In this document: positions 1 to 9,358 of the stretch, in pieces | Numbering within the stretch: position 1 is the stretch's first letter | Layout: each line of letters begins with the position of its first letter | NCBI GenBank assembly: GCA_022709735.1 | Contig: JAKLIG010000006.1 | Span: forward strand, 1 to 44,858 | Length of the DNA stretch: 44,858 nt | Origin: Patescibacteria group bacterium | Lineage (GTDB): Bacteria > Patescibacteriota > Minisyncoccia > Moranbacterales > UBA2206 | Reading direction: 5' to 3' | Notes under the pieces: model-generated | Seen by the model: only the letters and a program-made list of their open reading frames with translations | What the model was told of the DNA's origin: nothing | The model's database searches: none | Position numbers and translations under genes: made by a program

Positions 1-70
1 ATCCGTGCTTGATCTCATTGTCTCTAACTTTGAATCTACCTTTGGGTGGGTGAAGAAGATTGGGGAGTAG
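1..70 (+). CDS. 3' end of an unidentified upstream gene (partial)
   Basis: A frame beginning at base 2 stays open to a TAG at 68-70 and reads like protein (…LIVSNFESTFGWVKKIGE, 22 residues). It probably is the C-terminus of a gene that starts before the window. The piece is too short to assign to a family, and chance openness over 22 codons cannot be excluded. Confidence 0.3.
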   Translation, partial: SVLDLIVSNFESTFGWVKKIGE

Positions 71-117
71 AGGAGGAGTCAAAAATAAAACATTAGAGAA
101 AATAAGAAAGAGAAGTG

Positions 118-126
118 TGTTATAAT
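118..126 (+). promoter_or_regulatory. Extended -10 promoter for the sensor kinase gene
   Basis: TGT followed by TATAAT gives an extended -10 (TGnTATAAT) about 40 bases before the kinase start. No good -35 lies 16-18 bases upstream, which is usual for extended -10 promoters. The gene then has an AAGGAGG ribosome site at 152-158. Confidence 0.5.
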
Positions 127-165
127 TAAAATATTAAACAAAAGCAATTATAAGGAGGAAATAAA

Positions 166-1137
166 ATGGAATTTTGCAAAAACAAATTAAAAATAAAAAT
201 AGAATTCATAAACGACTTGGATCTTAGAAAGCAAGCTCAGGAATTAGGGATCAAAATTTGGCAAACTCCGAGCTTTCTTTTTATTGTTTTCGGCTTAGCG
301 ACGACTATCATCATGGCGGCGACTTATTTTATTTCGAAAAATTATGAAAATCCGGCCGTTTTAGTGGTTTCCGAATGCTTAGTAGTCGTGGTGATTTTTA
401 TTGTAGAAATGTTGGTAGCTAGATTTATCGAACAAATGGCAAGGCTCAACCGAATGAAAAGCGAATTTGTTTCTATCGCTTCGCATCAGCTTAGGACGCC
501 TCTTTCGGCGGTTAAATGGGAAGCTGAACTGCTTTTAAAAAAGCTGAAAAAGGGCTTAAGCAAAAAACAAATTAATAATATCGAAAGTATTTATTTAATA
601 AATCAAAGAATGATTCATCTGGTCAATGATCTTCTAGATGTGGCTAGGATTGACCAAAATCGGCTGATTCTTCGAAAACAAGAATTTGATTTTTCTAAAA
701 TGGTTGAAGAAATTGTCAGAGAAGTTGTTCCAACGATAAAACTTCGGCATATTGAAATTAGGATAAATGCAAAAAAAGATCTGCCAATGGCTGTCGGCGA
801 TCCGGAAAAAGTCAGGCTGGTAGTGGAAAATCTTTTGGACAATGCGGTGAAATATACAACCAGCGGAGGAAAGATTGGAATAAAAATATTCAAAACCGGA
901 AAATATCTTTCGTTTGAGATAAAAGATAATGGTGTTGGCATTCCCGAAGAACAATTGAATCGAGTTTTTGAAAAATTTTTTCGAAGTGACAACGCGGCTA
1001 AATATCAAACTGAAGGAACGGGCTTGGGACTGTATATTGCTAAAAATATTATAGAACAACTGGGAGGAGAAATTTGGTTTCGATCAATTGAAAATGTCGG
1101 ATCGGTTTTTAGTTTTTCATTGCCAAGTGGCAAATGA
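166..1137 (+). CDS. Membrane sensor histidine kinase
   Basis: This is the sensor half of a two-component pair: it autophosphorylates on His and passes the phosphate to a response regulator. Two membrane helices (about residues 36-56 and 63-86) lie close together with only a short loop outside, so there is no large extracellular sensor domain. The HisKA dimerisation helix follows, with the phospho-His in SHQLRTPLS (His107). The HATPase domain has the N box (ENLLDNAVKY, 221-230), G1 (DNGVGIP, 254-260), F box (FEKFF, 268-272) and G2 (GTGLGLYIAK, 284-293), so it looks fully active. The ATG is chosen because AAGGAGG sits 7 bases upstream. It precedes a receiver-only regulator and the pilus operon, so it may control piliation; that link is inferred from position only. 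Confidence 0.9.
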   Translation: MEFCKNKLKIKIEFINDLDLRKQAQELGIKIWQTPSFLFIVFGLATTIIMAATYFISKNYENPAVLVVSECLVVVVIFIVEMLVARFIEQMARLNRMKSEFVSIASHQLRTPLSAVKWEAELLLKKLKKGLSKKQINNIESIYLINQRMIHLVNDLLDVARIDQNRLILRKQEFDFSKMVEEIVREVVPTIKLRHIEIRINAKKDLPMAVGDPEKVRLVVENLLDNAVKYTTSGGKIGIKIFKTGKYLSFEIKDNGVGIPEEQLNRVFEKFFRSDNAAKYQTEGTGLGLYIAKNIIEQLGGEIWFRSIENVGSVFSFSLPSGK

Positions 1138-1138
1138 A

Positions 1139-1282
1139 TAAGATTCGCGCATTTGTCTTGAAAAACTATTGTTTCGCGAAAACTAAAAAAATTCTATTAA
1201 GAATAAAATATAAATTTATAATAAATATATTCTGCGTCGGGCTGGCTCCATAAATAGTTTTTCGCCAAACGCACGAATCTTA
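1139..1282. repeat. Long imperfect inverted repeat between kinase and regulator genes
   Basis: The left arm (1139-1170, starting TAAGATTCG and ending GAAAAACTATT) is matched by its near reverse complement at 1253-1282 (AATAGTTTTTC … CGAATCTTA). The arms are about 30 bases with a few mismatches, separated by about 82 AT-rich bases holding TTTCGCGAAA and a TATAAT at 1217-1222. It fills nearly the whole spacer and ends right at the next start codon. It could be a folded leader, a MITE-like remnant or a regulatory element. Confidence 0.6.
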
Positions 1283-1283
1283 C

Positions 1284-1664
1284 ATGATTAATATGACAAA
1301 CAAAAAAATTCTAATCATTGAAGATGAAGAGACTTTGCAAAAAGCGCTCACGCAATATTTGAGAGAAGAAAAATTTGAAACTATTAGCGCGATGGATGGA
1401 GAGAAGGGGATTGAATTGGCAGTGTCAGGAATGCCAGATCTGATTATCTTAGACATAATCTTACCGAAAAAAGACGGGTTTCAAGTTTTGGAAGAAATAA
1501 AAAAGAATGAAAAAACCAAAAATATTCCCGTGGTACTTCTCACAAATTTAGAAAGCATGGATGATATTCAAAAAGCTTTTGATAAGGGTGCGACTACTTA
1601 TTTGGTGAAGTCAGAATATAAATTAGAAGATATTGTTAAAAAAATTAATGAAATATTGAACTAA
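1284..1664 (+). CDS. Response regulator, receiver domain only
   Basis: A single CheY-like receiver domain of 126 residues with no output domain. It shows the acidic pocket (EDE, 13-15), the phospho-acceptor Asp57 in LIILDIILP, the switch Thr87 and the conserved Lys109. Without a DNA-binding domain it should act by protein contact, as PilG/PilH-like regulators do on pilus motors. The ATG at 1293 (MTNKKILII) is an equally good start; neither has a ribosome site. Its stop overlaps the start of the pilB-like gene by one base (TAATG), which ties it to the pilus operon by translational coupling and supports a role in pilus control. Confidence 0.88.
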   Translation: MINMTNKKILIIEDEETLQKALTQYLREEKFETISAMDGEKGIELAVSGMPDLIILDIILPKKDGFQVLEEIKKNEKTKNIPVVLLTNLESMDDIQKAFDKGATTYLVKSEYKLEDIVKKINEILN

Positions 1665-3412
1665 TGCGGATTGAAAATGCACAACTTAGGGAATTTATAA
1701 AAGATTCTGGAATGGTCGGAGAAAAAGAATTGGAAGAATCTTTTAAGGAAGCCCAAGACAGCAAAAAAAAATTAGGCGAAGTGCTTTTGGAGAAAAAGTT
1801 GATTGATGAAATGAAACTTCGAAAACTGTATGCCTATATTTTAGGCGTGCCCTTTGTCGATCTTTCCAAAGAAGTAATTTCGTCGGAAATTCTTCAGATA
1901 GTTCCCGAGCCGATTGCTAAAAAATATAAAATAGTGGCCTTTGAAAAAAATGGCCAAGAACTCAAGGTGGCGATGATTAATCCGGAAGATATGCAGACGA
2001 TTGATTTTATTCGGAAAAAAACCGGGCTGAAAATAATTTCTTGCCTTACGACCGAAGAAAGCATTGAGATAGTTTTGAAACAATATAGCCAAAGTCTCAA
2101 AGCAGAGTTTGGAGATATCATAAATAAAAATGCTTCAGAGATATCAGAAAAAGGGGAGGAAGAAGATTTGGAAAAAATAGCTCAAGGGCTTCCAATCATA
2201 AGAATTGTTGATACGCTTATAAAGCACGCTATTCTTCAAGAAGCCAGCGATATCCATATTGAGCCGGATGAAAAAGAAGTGCGGATAAGATATCGAATTG
2301 ACGGAATTTTGCATGAAGCAATGACGCTTCCAAAGCAAGTCAGAGACGGGATAATCGCCAGGATAAAAGTTTTGTCAAACTTGAAATTAGATGAACATAG
2401 AATTCCCCAAGACGGACGATTTAAAATTGAAAAAGATGGAAGCAAAATTTCTTTTCGCGTGAGCATTCTGCCGATTTTTGACGGAGAAAAAATTGTAATG
2501 CGTCTTCTCAATGAATCATCAAAAGGACTCACGATGGAATCGATGGGGCTTATGGGACAGGCGCTGGAAATAATTCACAAAGAAATCAAACGCCCGAACG
2601 GAATGATTCTTGTAACTGGTCCTACTGGAAGCGGAAAAACGACTACACTTTATACGATTATGGATATTTTAAATGTTCCGGAAGTGAACATTAGCACTGT
2701 GGAAGATCCGGTAGAATATCGAATGGTCAGGATAAATCAAACGCAAATTTTTCCCAAAGTCGGACTGACTTTTGCTGCGGGACTTCGCTCACTTCTTCGT
2801 CAAGATCCTGATATTATTATGGTTGGAGAAATTCGAGACAAAGAAACGATGGAAATGGCCATTCAAGCAGCAATGACTGGACATCTTGTTCTTTCCACGC
2901 TTCACACTAATAGCGCGGCCGGAACATTGCCTCGGCTTATTGATATGGGAGCCGAGCCATTTTTGGTTGCTTCCACAGCCAATGTGATTATTGCCCAGCG
3001 CCTTATTCGAAAACTTTGCAATGATTGCAAACAGGAATATAAATTAGAAAAAAAAGAATTGGAAACGCTTAGAAACAATTATGATATGGATAAAATTTTG
3101 GAAGTGCTTAGAAAAACTGAAGCGACAAAAAATATAATAAAAGAAAAAGACAATTGGGAAGACATTAATTTTTATAAAGCTTCTGGTTGTGGCCAGTGCG
3201 GGAAAGAAGGCTATCATGGCCGAAACGGCATATTTGAAGTTTTGGAAGTAGATGAAGAAATAAGAAAAATGATTTCTCAAAATGAATCAGCGGAGGCGCT
3301 GGAGAAAAAAGCTAAAGAGAAAGGAATGCTTACAATGATTGAAGATGGATTTGCCAAAGCAATTTTAGGAATAACTTCGGTGGAAGAAATATTACGAGTA
3401 ACTAAGGAATAA
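1664..3412 (+). CDS. pilB: Type IV pilus assembly ATPase PilB (GspE family)
   Basis: Hexameric cytoplasmic motor that powers pilin polymerisation. The N-terminal MshEN-type domain (about 1-150) is followed by the N2D region and the secretion ATPase core. Walker A is GPTGSGKTT (319-327), and the Walker B segment runs through DPDIIMVGEIRD (381-392). The His box TGHLVLSTLHTN lies at 405-416. A zinc-binding pair CNDC/CGQC (Cys452, 455, 509, 512) is typical of PilB/GspE extension ATPases and separates it from PilT. At 582 residues it has the usual length. It is the second gene of the operon that continues with pilC and the pilins. Confidence 0.95.
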   Translation: MRIENAQLREFIKDSGMVGEKELEESFKEAQDSKKKLGEVLLEKKLIDEMKLRKLYAYILGVPFVDLSKEVISSEILQIVPEPIAKKYKIVAFEKNGQELKVAMINPEDMQTIDFIRKKTGLKIISCLTTEESIEIVLKQYSQSLKAEFGDIINKNASEISEKGEEEDLEKIAQGLPIIRIVDTLIKHAILQEASDIHIEPDEKEVRIRYRIDGILHEAMTLPKQVRDGIIARIKVLSNLKLDEHRIPQDGRFKIEKDGSKISFRVSILPIFDGEKIVMRLLNESSKGLTMESMGLMGQALEIIHKEIKRPNGMILVTGPTGSGKTTTLYTIMDILNVPEVNISTVEDPVEYRMVRINQTQIFPKVGLTFAAGLRSLLRQDPDIIMVGEIRDKETMEMAIQAAMTGHLVLSTLHTNSAAGTLPRLIDMGAEPFLVASTANVIIAQRLIRKLCNDCKQEYKLEKKELETLRNNYDMDKILEVLRKTEATKNIIKEKDNWEDINFYKASGCGQCGKEGYHGRNGIFEVLEVDEEIRKMISQNESAEALEKKAKEKGMLTMIEDGFAKAILGITSVEEILRVTKE

Positions 3413-3424
3413 AAAATAAAAAAA

Positions 3425-4648
3425 ATGACAAAAATATTTTACACGGCCAAAAATTATCAAGGCCAAACAAAACAAGGAGAGTTAGATGTCAAAAATGAGC
3501 GGGAATTAGCTAATGACCTTCGCGCGGATGGATATATTTTGACTTCTTTCAAAGAAATGAAATCAACTGAAAAAGAAAAAATAAAGGTCAAATTTCTCAA
3601 TAGATTCATAAGCATTTCACTCACGGACAAGCTTATGTTTTCGAGAAATCTAAGTGTGATGATAGCTTCTGGTTTGCCATTGACGCGGGCGATAAAAAAT
3701 ATTTCTCTTCAAACAAAAAAGAAAAAATTTGCTGAAATTTTGGATGAAATTTACGAAAATATTCAAGCAGGCAAATCTTTTGCTGATTCTTTGGCGAAAT
3801 ATCCCGGAGTTTTCAATGATCTCTTTGTGAATATGATTCGGGTAGGAGAGGTGAGTGGAAATCTTGAGGAAGTGTTGAATATTTTAGCGTTGCAACTTGA
3901 AAAAGAACATGAACTTTTAAGCAAGGTGAAAGGAGCGATGACTTATCCAGCAGTCATTCTTGTGGCCATGATCGGCATAGGAATTCTAATGCTCACTTAT
4001 ATTTTGCCAAAACTTACCAGCGTTTTTACTGATATGAAAGTGACACTGCCGGCATCCACAATGGTTATCATAACAATCAGTAATGTTCTCAAAAACCATG
4101 GGGTTTTGGTGGCGTTAGTTTTTATCTCTCTGGGAGTATTTTTGCGATTTTTTCTAATGACAGAAATTGGCAAAAAAACTTTAGGATTTTTATTGATCAA
4201 TGCTCCGCTAGTTAAGATTATGGTGATAAAAGTAAATTGTTCGCGTTTTTCTCGAATTTATAGCTCACTTTTGAAAAGCGGAGTTTCTTCTGTCGAGGCA
4301 TTGAAAATTCTTTCGGCAACATTAACTAACTATTATTATCGAAATGCAATGAAGGATTGCGCGGTTAAGATTCAAAAAGGTGTTTCCTTGAGTTCTATTA
4401 TCAGCAAATATCCAAAAATATTTCCAATTTTAGTTTCGCAAATGATCCAGGTTGGAGAAGAAACTGGAAAAACTGAAACAATCCTTTTGAAGCTTGCAGA
4501 ATTTTATGAAGATGAAGTATCGCAGATTTCAAAAAACATGTCTTCTATAATTGAGCCGATTCTTATGATTCTTATCGGTTCAGCCGTCGGGTTTTTCGCG
4601 GTCTCAATGCTTCAGCCGATGTATAGCATTATGGACAACATCAAATAA
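3425..4648 (+). CDS. pilC: Type IV pilus inner-membrane platform protein PilC
   Basis: Polytopic membrane protein that anchors the PilB motor and transmits its stroke to pilin subunits. The 407 residues hold two GspF/T2SF repeats (about 70-190 and 270-395), each with the family pattern of helices; membrane helices lie near 170-195, 225-245 and 375-400. Motifs such as MIRVGEVSGNLEEVL and its second-repeat counterpart MIQVGEETGKTETIL are the hallmark G-E-x-x-G boxes. It follows pilB by 12 bases, so the two are surely co-transcribed. Confidence 0.94.
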   Translation: MTKIFYTAKNYQGQTKQGELDVKNERELANDLRADGYILTSFKEMKSTEKEKIKVKFLNRFISISLTDKLMFSRNLSVMIASGLPLTRAIKNISLQTKKKKFAEILDEIYENIQAGKSFADSLAKYPGVFNDLFVNMIRVGEVSGNLEEVLNILALQLEKEHELLSKVKGAMTYPAVILVAMIGIGILMLTYILPKLTSVFTDMKVTLPASTMVIITISNVLKNHGVLVALVFISLGVFLRFFLMTEIGKKTLGFLLINAPLVKIMVIKVNCSRFSRIYSSLLKSGVSSVEALKILSATLTNYYYRNAMKDCAVKIQKGVSLSSIISKYPKIFPILVSQMIQVGEETGKTETILLKLAEFYEDEVSQISKNMSSIIEPILMILIGSAVGFFAVSMLQPMYSIMDNIK

Positions 4649-4662
4649 ATCAAAAGTTAAAA

Positions 4663-6039
4663 ATGAAAAATTCAAAATTTTGGAAAAATTCAGGATTCAC
4701 CTTAATTGAAGCGCTGGTTTTGCTTTTCATTTTTTCTCTGATAACGACTACTTTCTACCAAGTTACAAGTGTTGGAACAAGATATATAATTTTTTCCAAA
4801 AATCGCTTAGGCGCGACTGCTCTAGCGAATGAAAAGATGGAGATTGCGAGAAATTTGAAATATGATGATGTAGGAATTCAGGGTGGCGCTTGCGCGGGGA
4901 ACATTCCCCAGGATGAAGATATTTTTGAAAATGGAAAAACTTATCATGTCCATACTCTAGCAGCTTATGTGGATGATTCATTTGACGGAACTTTGGGTGG
5001 GCATCCAAGCGATACGGCCTATAAGGATTATAAACTTTTGAAAATTACTGTTTCTTGGGGAAGTGAAGGATCGGCTGACTATGGCAGTGTATTTTTACTT
5101 TCTCGTTTTGTTCCGGCTGGACTCGAAACGGCTACTTCTGGAGATGGGATATTATCGATAAATATTTTTAGCGATCAAGATGACGGAGCAGGGGTTTCTG
5201 GCGCTACTGTCAAAGTAGAAAATTCTGACTTAGATTTTAGCGAAACGCGGCAAACGGATGATACGGGAAATGTTATGATTGTTGGCGCTAAAGAATCTAT
5301 TCAAAGATATAAAATAACTGTTTCAAAATCAGATTATGAAGAGGATATAGAAACGATGCCTCCCTATCCTGACACAGATTATAATCCGGTTGATACGCAT
5401 GCTTCGGTAGTGGCGGGAGCACTTAATGTAACAAATATTGCATTCAATAAAACGGCTGATTTGAAAATAAAAACTCAGGATTATTTTGGCACCGCCATTC
5501 CTAATATTAATTTTACCTTAAAGGGCGGGAGAATAAAGGGAACAAGTGCGGATTCTCCTTTTGCCTCTATTTATAATTTAGATAAAATTGATCAAACAAA
5601 TTCTTCTGGAGAAAAAAATTATGATTCAATCAGCCCGGGAGGATATGACTTTGAAGTAGCTGGTTCGGTTTCAGGTTACAAATTAATTGGAACTGATCCA
5701 GCGCCTCCGCTCTCACTGTCATCAGAACAGGAGCTAAATTTTAAGGTTGTTTTAGCGCCTGAGAATAAAACATCCGCTCTGATTAAGGTGACAACTGGAG
5801 AAAACGCTGATCCATCTTCTGGCGCAGTCGTGGAGCTAAGCAATGGTTCCGGTTATAGCGAAAGCACTACGACCGATGGAAATGGTTCAGCTTTTTTTCC
5901 AAAAACGGCGGAGCCGGAATTTCAAGCCGGGACTTATAACCTAAAAATCACAGTCGATGGATATAGGGAAATTTCAAAAGAAATAAATATAGAAGAGGAT
6001 AAATTAAAAACAGAAACAGTCCTGATGGAAGTTAGTTGA
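4663..6039 (+). CDS. Large pilin-like protein with Ig-like carboxypeptidase-regulatory repeats
   Basis: The N-terminus is a class III signal: after Gly11 comes FTLIEALVLLFIFSL, with Glu at mature position 5, so a prepilin peptidase should cleave and methylate it. It is a PilV/GspI-type minor pilin by position. At 458 residues it is much longer than normal minor pilins. The extra C-terminal part (about 165-458) consists of beta-rich segments resembling carboxypeptidase-regulatory/SpaA-like folds (GAGVSGATVKVEN…TDDTGNV; SGAVVELSNGSG…TTDGNGSAFF). Three such units can be made out. These are probably exposed at the pilus tip and could bind a surface or a partner cell; this is inference. Confidence 0.8.
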   Translation: MKNSKFWKNSGFTLIEALVLLFIFSLITTTFYQVTSVGTRYIIFSKNRLGATALANEKMEIARNLKYDDVGIQGGACAGNIPQDEDIFENGKTYHVHTLAAYVDDSFDGTLGGHPSDTAYKDYKLLKITVSWGSEGSADYGSVFLLSRFVPAGLETATSGDGILSINIFSDQDDGAGVSGATVKVENSDLDFSETRQTDDTGNVMIVGAKESIQRYKITVSKSDYEEDIETMPPYPDTDYNPVDTHASVVAGALNVTNIAFNKTADLKIKTQDYFGTAIPNINFTLKGGRIKGTSADSPFASIYNLDKIDQTNSSGEKNYDSISPGGYDFEVAGSVSGYKLIGTDPAPPLSLSSEQELNFKVVLAPENKTSALIKVTTGENADPSSGAVVELSNGSGYSESTTTDGNGSAFFPKTAEPEFQAGTYNLKITVDGYREISKEINIEEDKLKTETVLMEVS

Positions 6040-6050
6040 GTTTTACTAAA

Positions 6051-6695
6051 ATGAAAAAAAAATTAGAAAAAAAAATAAAAGGCCTGACTCTTATCGAAAT
6101 GATGATGGCCATTGCTATTTTTACCATTGGCATTGCCGGATTTACTCTTTTGTTTTCCAGAACTTGGAAATCTAACTCATATGTTTTGGAAATGGGGCAA
6201 TCTTCTATGGCGGCTTCGCAGGGCGTAAATAAAATAGTCAATTATATCAGAAAAACTAAACAAGCCGATGACGGAGCCTATCCGATAAAGTCAGCCAGTA
6301 GCAATGACCTGGTAATTTATTCTGATTATGATAAAGACGGAATTGCTGAAAGGTTGCATTTTTATAAATCCGGCCAAAATATTTTAATGGGGGCAACCAA
6401 TCCAACGACTACTCTTCCCAAATCATATCCTTCAGGCGACCAAGAAACTATCACTTTGGTTTCAAGTGTAACTAATGCTTCCGATGAACCAATCTTTTAT
6501 TATTATAATAAAGATTATCCGGGAGATTCGACAAATAATCCCTTGTCTTCCCCAGTGACCAGTCATCTAGCCGAAATTCGTCTTGTGAAAATATATGTTG
6601 AAATAAATACCAACCCAAATCGCGGACCGGAGAATATTAAAATTCAATCTTTTGTGGAAATGAGAAATCTAAGTGATTATGATCGCGTGCAATAA
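6051..6695 (+). CDS. Minor pilin (PilW/GspJ-like)
   Basis: A prepilin with leader MKKKLEKKIKG and the cleavage site before LTLIEMMMAIAIFTIGIAG (Glu at mature position 5). The remaining 200 residues form a short helical stalk plus a globular domain with little recognisable sequence. The ATG at 6051 is preferred over the TTG at 6036, which overlaps the preceding stop, because it gives a compact basic leader; there is no clear ribosome site for either. It lies in the minor-pilin block of the operon, where tip-complex pilins that prime assembly are usual. Confidence 0.82.
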   Translation: MKKKLEKKIKGLTLIEMMMAIAIFTIGIAGFTLLFSRTWKSNSYVLEMGQSSMAASQGVNKIVNYIRKTKQADDGAYPIKSASSNDLVIYSDYDKDGIAERLHFYKSGQNILMGATNPTTTLPKSYPSGDQETITLVSSVTNASDEPIFYYYNKDYPGDSTNNPLSSPVTSHLAEIRLVKIYVEINTNPNRGPENIKIQSFVEMRNLSDYDRVQ

Positions 6696-6697
6696 AC

Positions 6698-8245
6698 ATG
6701 AAGCATAAAACAAAAAACAAAATAAAGGGCTCGGCACTGGCATATGCGTTGATTATTATGGCAGTCGTTTTGATAATTCTCACTTCCATGCTCAATTATA
6801 TCGTGAGTCAGATTAAGTTCAGCGCTAATCGGTCAGAAAAAGAACAAGCTTTTCAAATAGCGGAAGCGGGAATATATTTTTATCGTTGGTATCTGGCGCA
6901 TGAGACAGCTGGAAAAACAGCGCGAGAAGTGGATGATTTTTGGCAAAATGGAGATCCTCTTGGGGTGGGCTCTGCGTATGAAAAAGATTTCAGTGATCCC
7001 GAAGGGGGAGTGATTGGGAGATATCAAATTGAAGCAGAGCGTCCCGATTCCGGCTCAACAATTGTTATTGTAAAATCTACCGGTTGGACAAACGACGAAC
7101 CGGATATGAAAAGAACAGTGCAAGTGAGATTTCGCCGACCGTCTTGGAGTGAATACGCAGTTTTAGCTAATGATTTTATGCGATTTGGCCAAGGGACGGA
7201 AGTTTTTGGAAAAATTCATTCCAACAAGGGAATCCGTTTCGATGGGGTTGTTCATAATATCGTTTCAAGCCTCATGACTACTTTTGATGATCCTGATCAT
7301 GGTGGCGGAAATGAATTTGGCGTGCACACGCATGTCAATGCTCCACCGTCTTCAGGAGTAAATAATAATTATCGTCCATTGGAAGCGCCGAATAATCCAG
7401 TTCAAACTCGAAGCGATGTATTTCTGATTGGTCGTGAATTTCCAGTACCGGAAGTAAGTTTTACCGGCATTTCTTCTGATTTAGCTTTCATGAAAACAGA
7501 GGCGCAATCAGGCCATGGGAGATATTTTGATAGCAGTGGATTGGGTCGGCAGATTATCTTAAAAACAAACGGGACTTTTGATGTTTATAAAGTGATGACC
7601 GTTGATTCTGACACTAATGGCATAACCGGCTATGAAGGAACAAGAAATTCAAATGGTTCTGGCGATTCTTGCATTGCGCCTACAACTACAGAGGGACCGA
7701 ATACTCAATGCAGAAACAGAACAAGTGGCTCAAGGTGTTATTGCAAATATTCTAGTTATGAAATTCCAAATGGAGGAATTATTTTTGTCGAAGATAATAT
7801 TTGGCTGGAAGGAACCATAAATTCAAGAAAGATTTCTGTTGTGGCGGCGGATATCGTTAGTGGGGCAGAGGCGAATATTTATGTGGGGAATAATAATATC
7901 CTATATTCTAACTTTGACGGGAAAGATATTCTTGGAATTATCGCGGAAAAAGATGTCGAGGTTATAAAAAACAGTCAAAATAATCTCATAATCGACGGAG
8001 CTTTTCTCGCTCAAAAAGGTCGAGTAGGAAGAAAAGATTATGGTTCTAGTGATCATAAAAATTCTATAACCTTAAATGGTTCGATGGCAACCAATCTTAG
8101 ATATGGCTTTGCTTGGACAAATGGAATATCGAATTGGGGCTATGAAGACAGGATTTTGAATTTTGATAACAACCTGCTTTATTATCCACCACCATATTTT
8201 CCGACCGGAACAGATTACTCAATTGATTTATGGGAGGAATTATAA
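6698..8245 (+). CDS. PilX/GspK-like pilus assembly protein with large ectodomain
   Basis: A basic leader MKHKTKNKIKG is followed by a hydrophobic helix (SALAYALIIMAVVLIILTSML) and the amphipathic stretch EKEQAFQIAEAGIYFY that is typical of PilX N-termini. Mature position 5 is not Glu, as in GspK-like tip pilins. The 515-residue protein has a long ectodomain with a Cys-rich patch (four Cys at roughly 326-345) and glycine/asparagine-rich beta segments (IYVGNNNILYS, GAFLAQKGRVG) of a possible beta-helix. It belongs to the same operon, two bases after the previous stop. Function at the pilus tip is inferred from family and context. Confidence 0.75.
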   Translation: MKHKTKNKIKGSALAYALIIMAVVLIILTSMLNYIVSQIKFSANRSEKEQAFQIAEAGIYFYRWYLAHETAGKTAREVDDFWQNGDPLGVGSAYEKDFSDPEGGVIGRYQIEAERPDSGSTIVIVKSTGWTNDEPDMKRTVQVRFRRPSWSEYAVLANDFMRFGQGTEVFGKIHSNKGIRFDGVVHNIVSSLMTTFDDPDHGGGNEFGVHTHVNAPPSSGVNNNYRPLEAPNNPVQTRSDVFLIGREFPVPEVSFTGISSDLAFMKTEAQSGHGRYFDSSGLGRQIILKTNGTFDVYKVMTVDSDTNGITGYEGTRNSNGSGDSCIAPTTTEGPNTQCRNRTSGSRCYCKYSSYEIPNGGIIFVEDNIWLEGTINSRKISVVAADIVSGAEANIYVGNNNILYSNFDGKDILGIIAEKDVEVIKNSQNNLIIDGAFLAQKGRVGRKDYGSSDHKNSITLNGSMATNLRYGFAWTNGISNWGYEDRILNFDNNLLYYPPPYFPTGTDYSIDLWEEL

Positions 8246-8275
8246 TAAAATAAAGGATATAGCAGATAAAAAATT

Positions 8276-9358
8276 ATGGCCATTTGGAATAAAAAAATAA
8301 TCAATTTGAAAAGTGGATATTTTAGTTTGGATATCAGTGATTTGTCAGTGAAAGTTTTTCAGTTGGAAAAAAATGGCGCGCTGGATTCGATAAGAAGTTT
8401 TGGAGTGAAAGAAATTCCTTTGGGTTGTATTGAAAATGGAAAAATAATTAATCGGGAAAAAGTAATAGAGATAATCAAGAACTTATTACAAACTTCCGGA
8501 CCGAAAAAAATCAATACGAAAAAAGTGATTTGTTCTTTGCCGGAATCAAAAGTATTCTTGCGCACGGTGGCTATTCCAGAAATGAATGAGGGAGAGGCAA
8601 CAGAAGCAGTTAAGTGGGAGATTGAAGCTAGCATTCCTTTGTCAGTTGAACAAGTTTATTATGATTGGCAATTTTTGGATAAAATTGAAGGAAAGCAGAA
8701 TGTTTTGACGGCCGCCGTAGCCAAGGAATTTGTGGATGAATTGATGGGAGTGCTCAAAGATTGTGAACTGGAAGTTTATGGACTGGAAATGGAATCAATT
8801 GCTTCAATCAGAAGTTTGATTTCAAAAGATGCCAAGCCGGAAGAAGTTTTTCTTATTGTCGATATTGGTTCGAATAAAACTAGTTTTACTGTTTGCGAAG
8901 GAACCACCCCATATTTTACCTCCAGTATTCCCTTTTCTTCTTCCGGTATAACAGATGAAATTTCCAGTCGAATGAATTTGGCGAAAGAAGAAGCCCAGAA
9001 TTTGAAATTCTCGCAAGGAATAGAAAATTCTTCCGGGAATAATTCTGTTTTAAATTCAATTGCTCCTCTTTTGGAAAACCTATCAACAGAAATAGAAAAA
9101 ACTATTGATTTTTACCAGAATATGCCGAAAACAAAAGCGGAGATAGGAAAAATTATTCTGATTGGCGGAGGAGCTAATCTCAAAGGACTTTTGACTTATT
9201 TGAAATCCAAGCTTTCCAAGGAAATATTTTTGGGCGATCCATGGATAAATTTAAATTTTGGAAAAAAAATACCCGATATAAGCCAGGCAGATTCAGCTCG
9301 GTATGCTGTTTCTGCTGGACTGGCGATGCGGGGAACAAATTATGGAAATAAAAATTAA
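8276..9358 (+). CDS. pilM: Pilus assembly actin-like ATPase PilM
   Basis: Cytoplasmic actin-fold protein that binds the N-terminus of PilN and links the inner-membrane alignment complex to the motor. The phosphate-1 region YFSLDISDLSVKVFQLE, the second phosphate loop FLIVDIGSNKTSFTV and the adenosine motif IILIGGGANLKGL are visible. Its 360 residues match the family. The pilN start lies inside its 3' end (17-base overlap), so PilM and PilN are translationally coupled. Confidence 0.93.
   Translation: MAIWNKKIINLKSGYFSLDISDLSVKVFQLEKNGALDSIRSFGVKEIPLGCIENGKIINREKVIEIIKNLLQTSGPKKINTKKVICSLPESKVFLRTVAIPEMNEGEATEAVKWEIEASIPLSVEQVYYDWQFLDKIEGKQNVLTAAVAKEFVDELMGVLKDCELEVYGLEMESIASIRSLISKDAKPEEVFLIVDIGSNKTSFTVCEGTTPYFTSSIPFSSSGITDEISSRMNLAKEEAQNLKFSQGIENSSGNNSVLNSIAPLLENLSTEIEKTIDFYQNMPKTKAEIGKIILIGGGANLKGLLTYLKSKLSKEIFLGDPWINLNFGKKIPDISQADSARYAVSAGLAMRGTNYGNKN

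Noticed and set aside
9303-9341. Longer start for pilN
   Set aside because: The extra residues only re-read the pilM 3' end; MEIKINLIPPER is the family's standard start.
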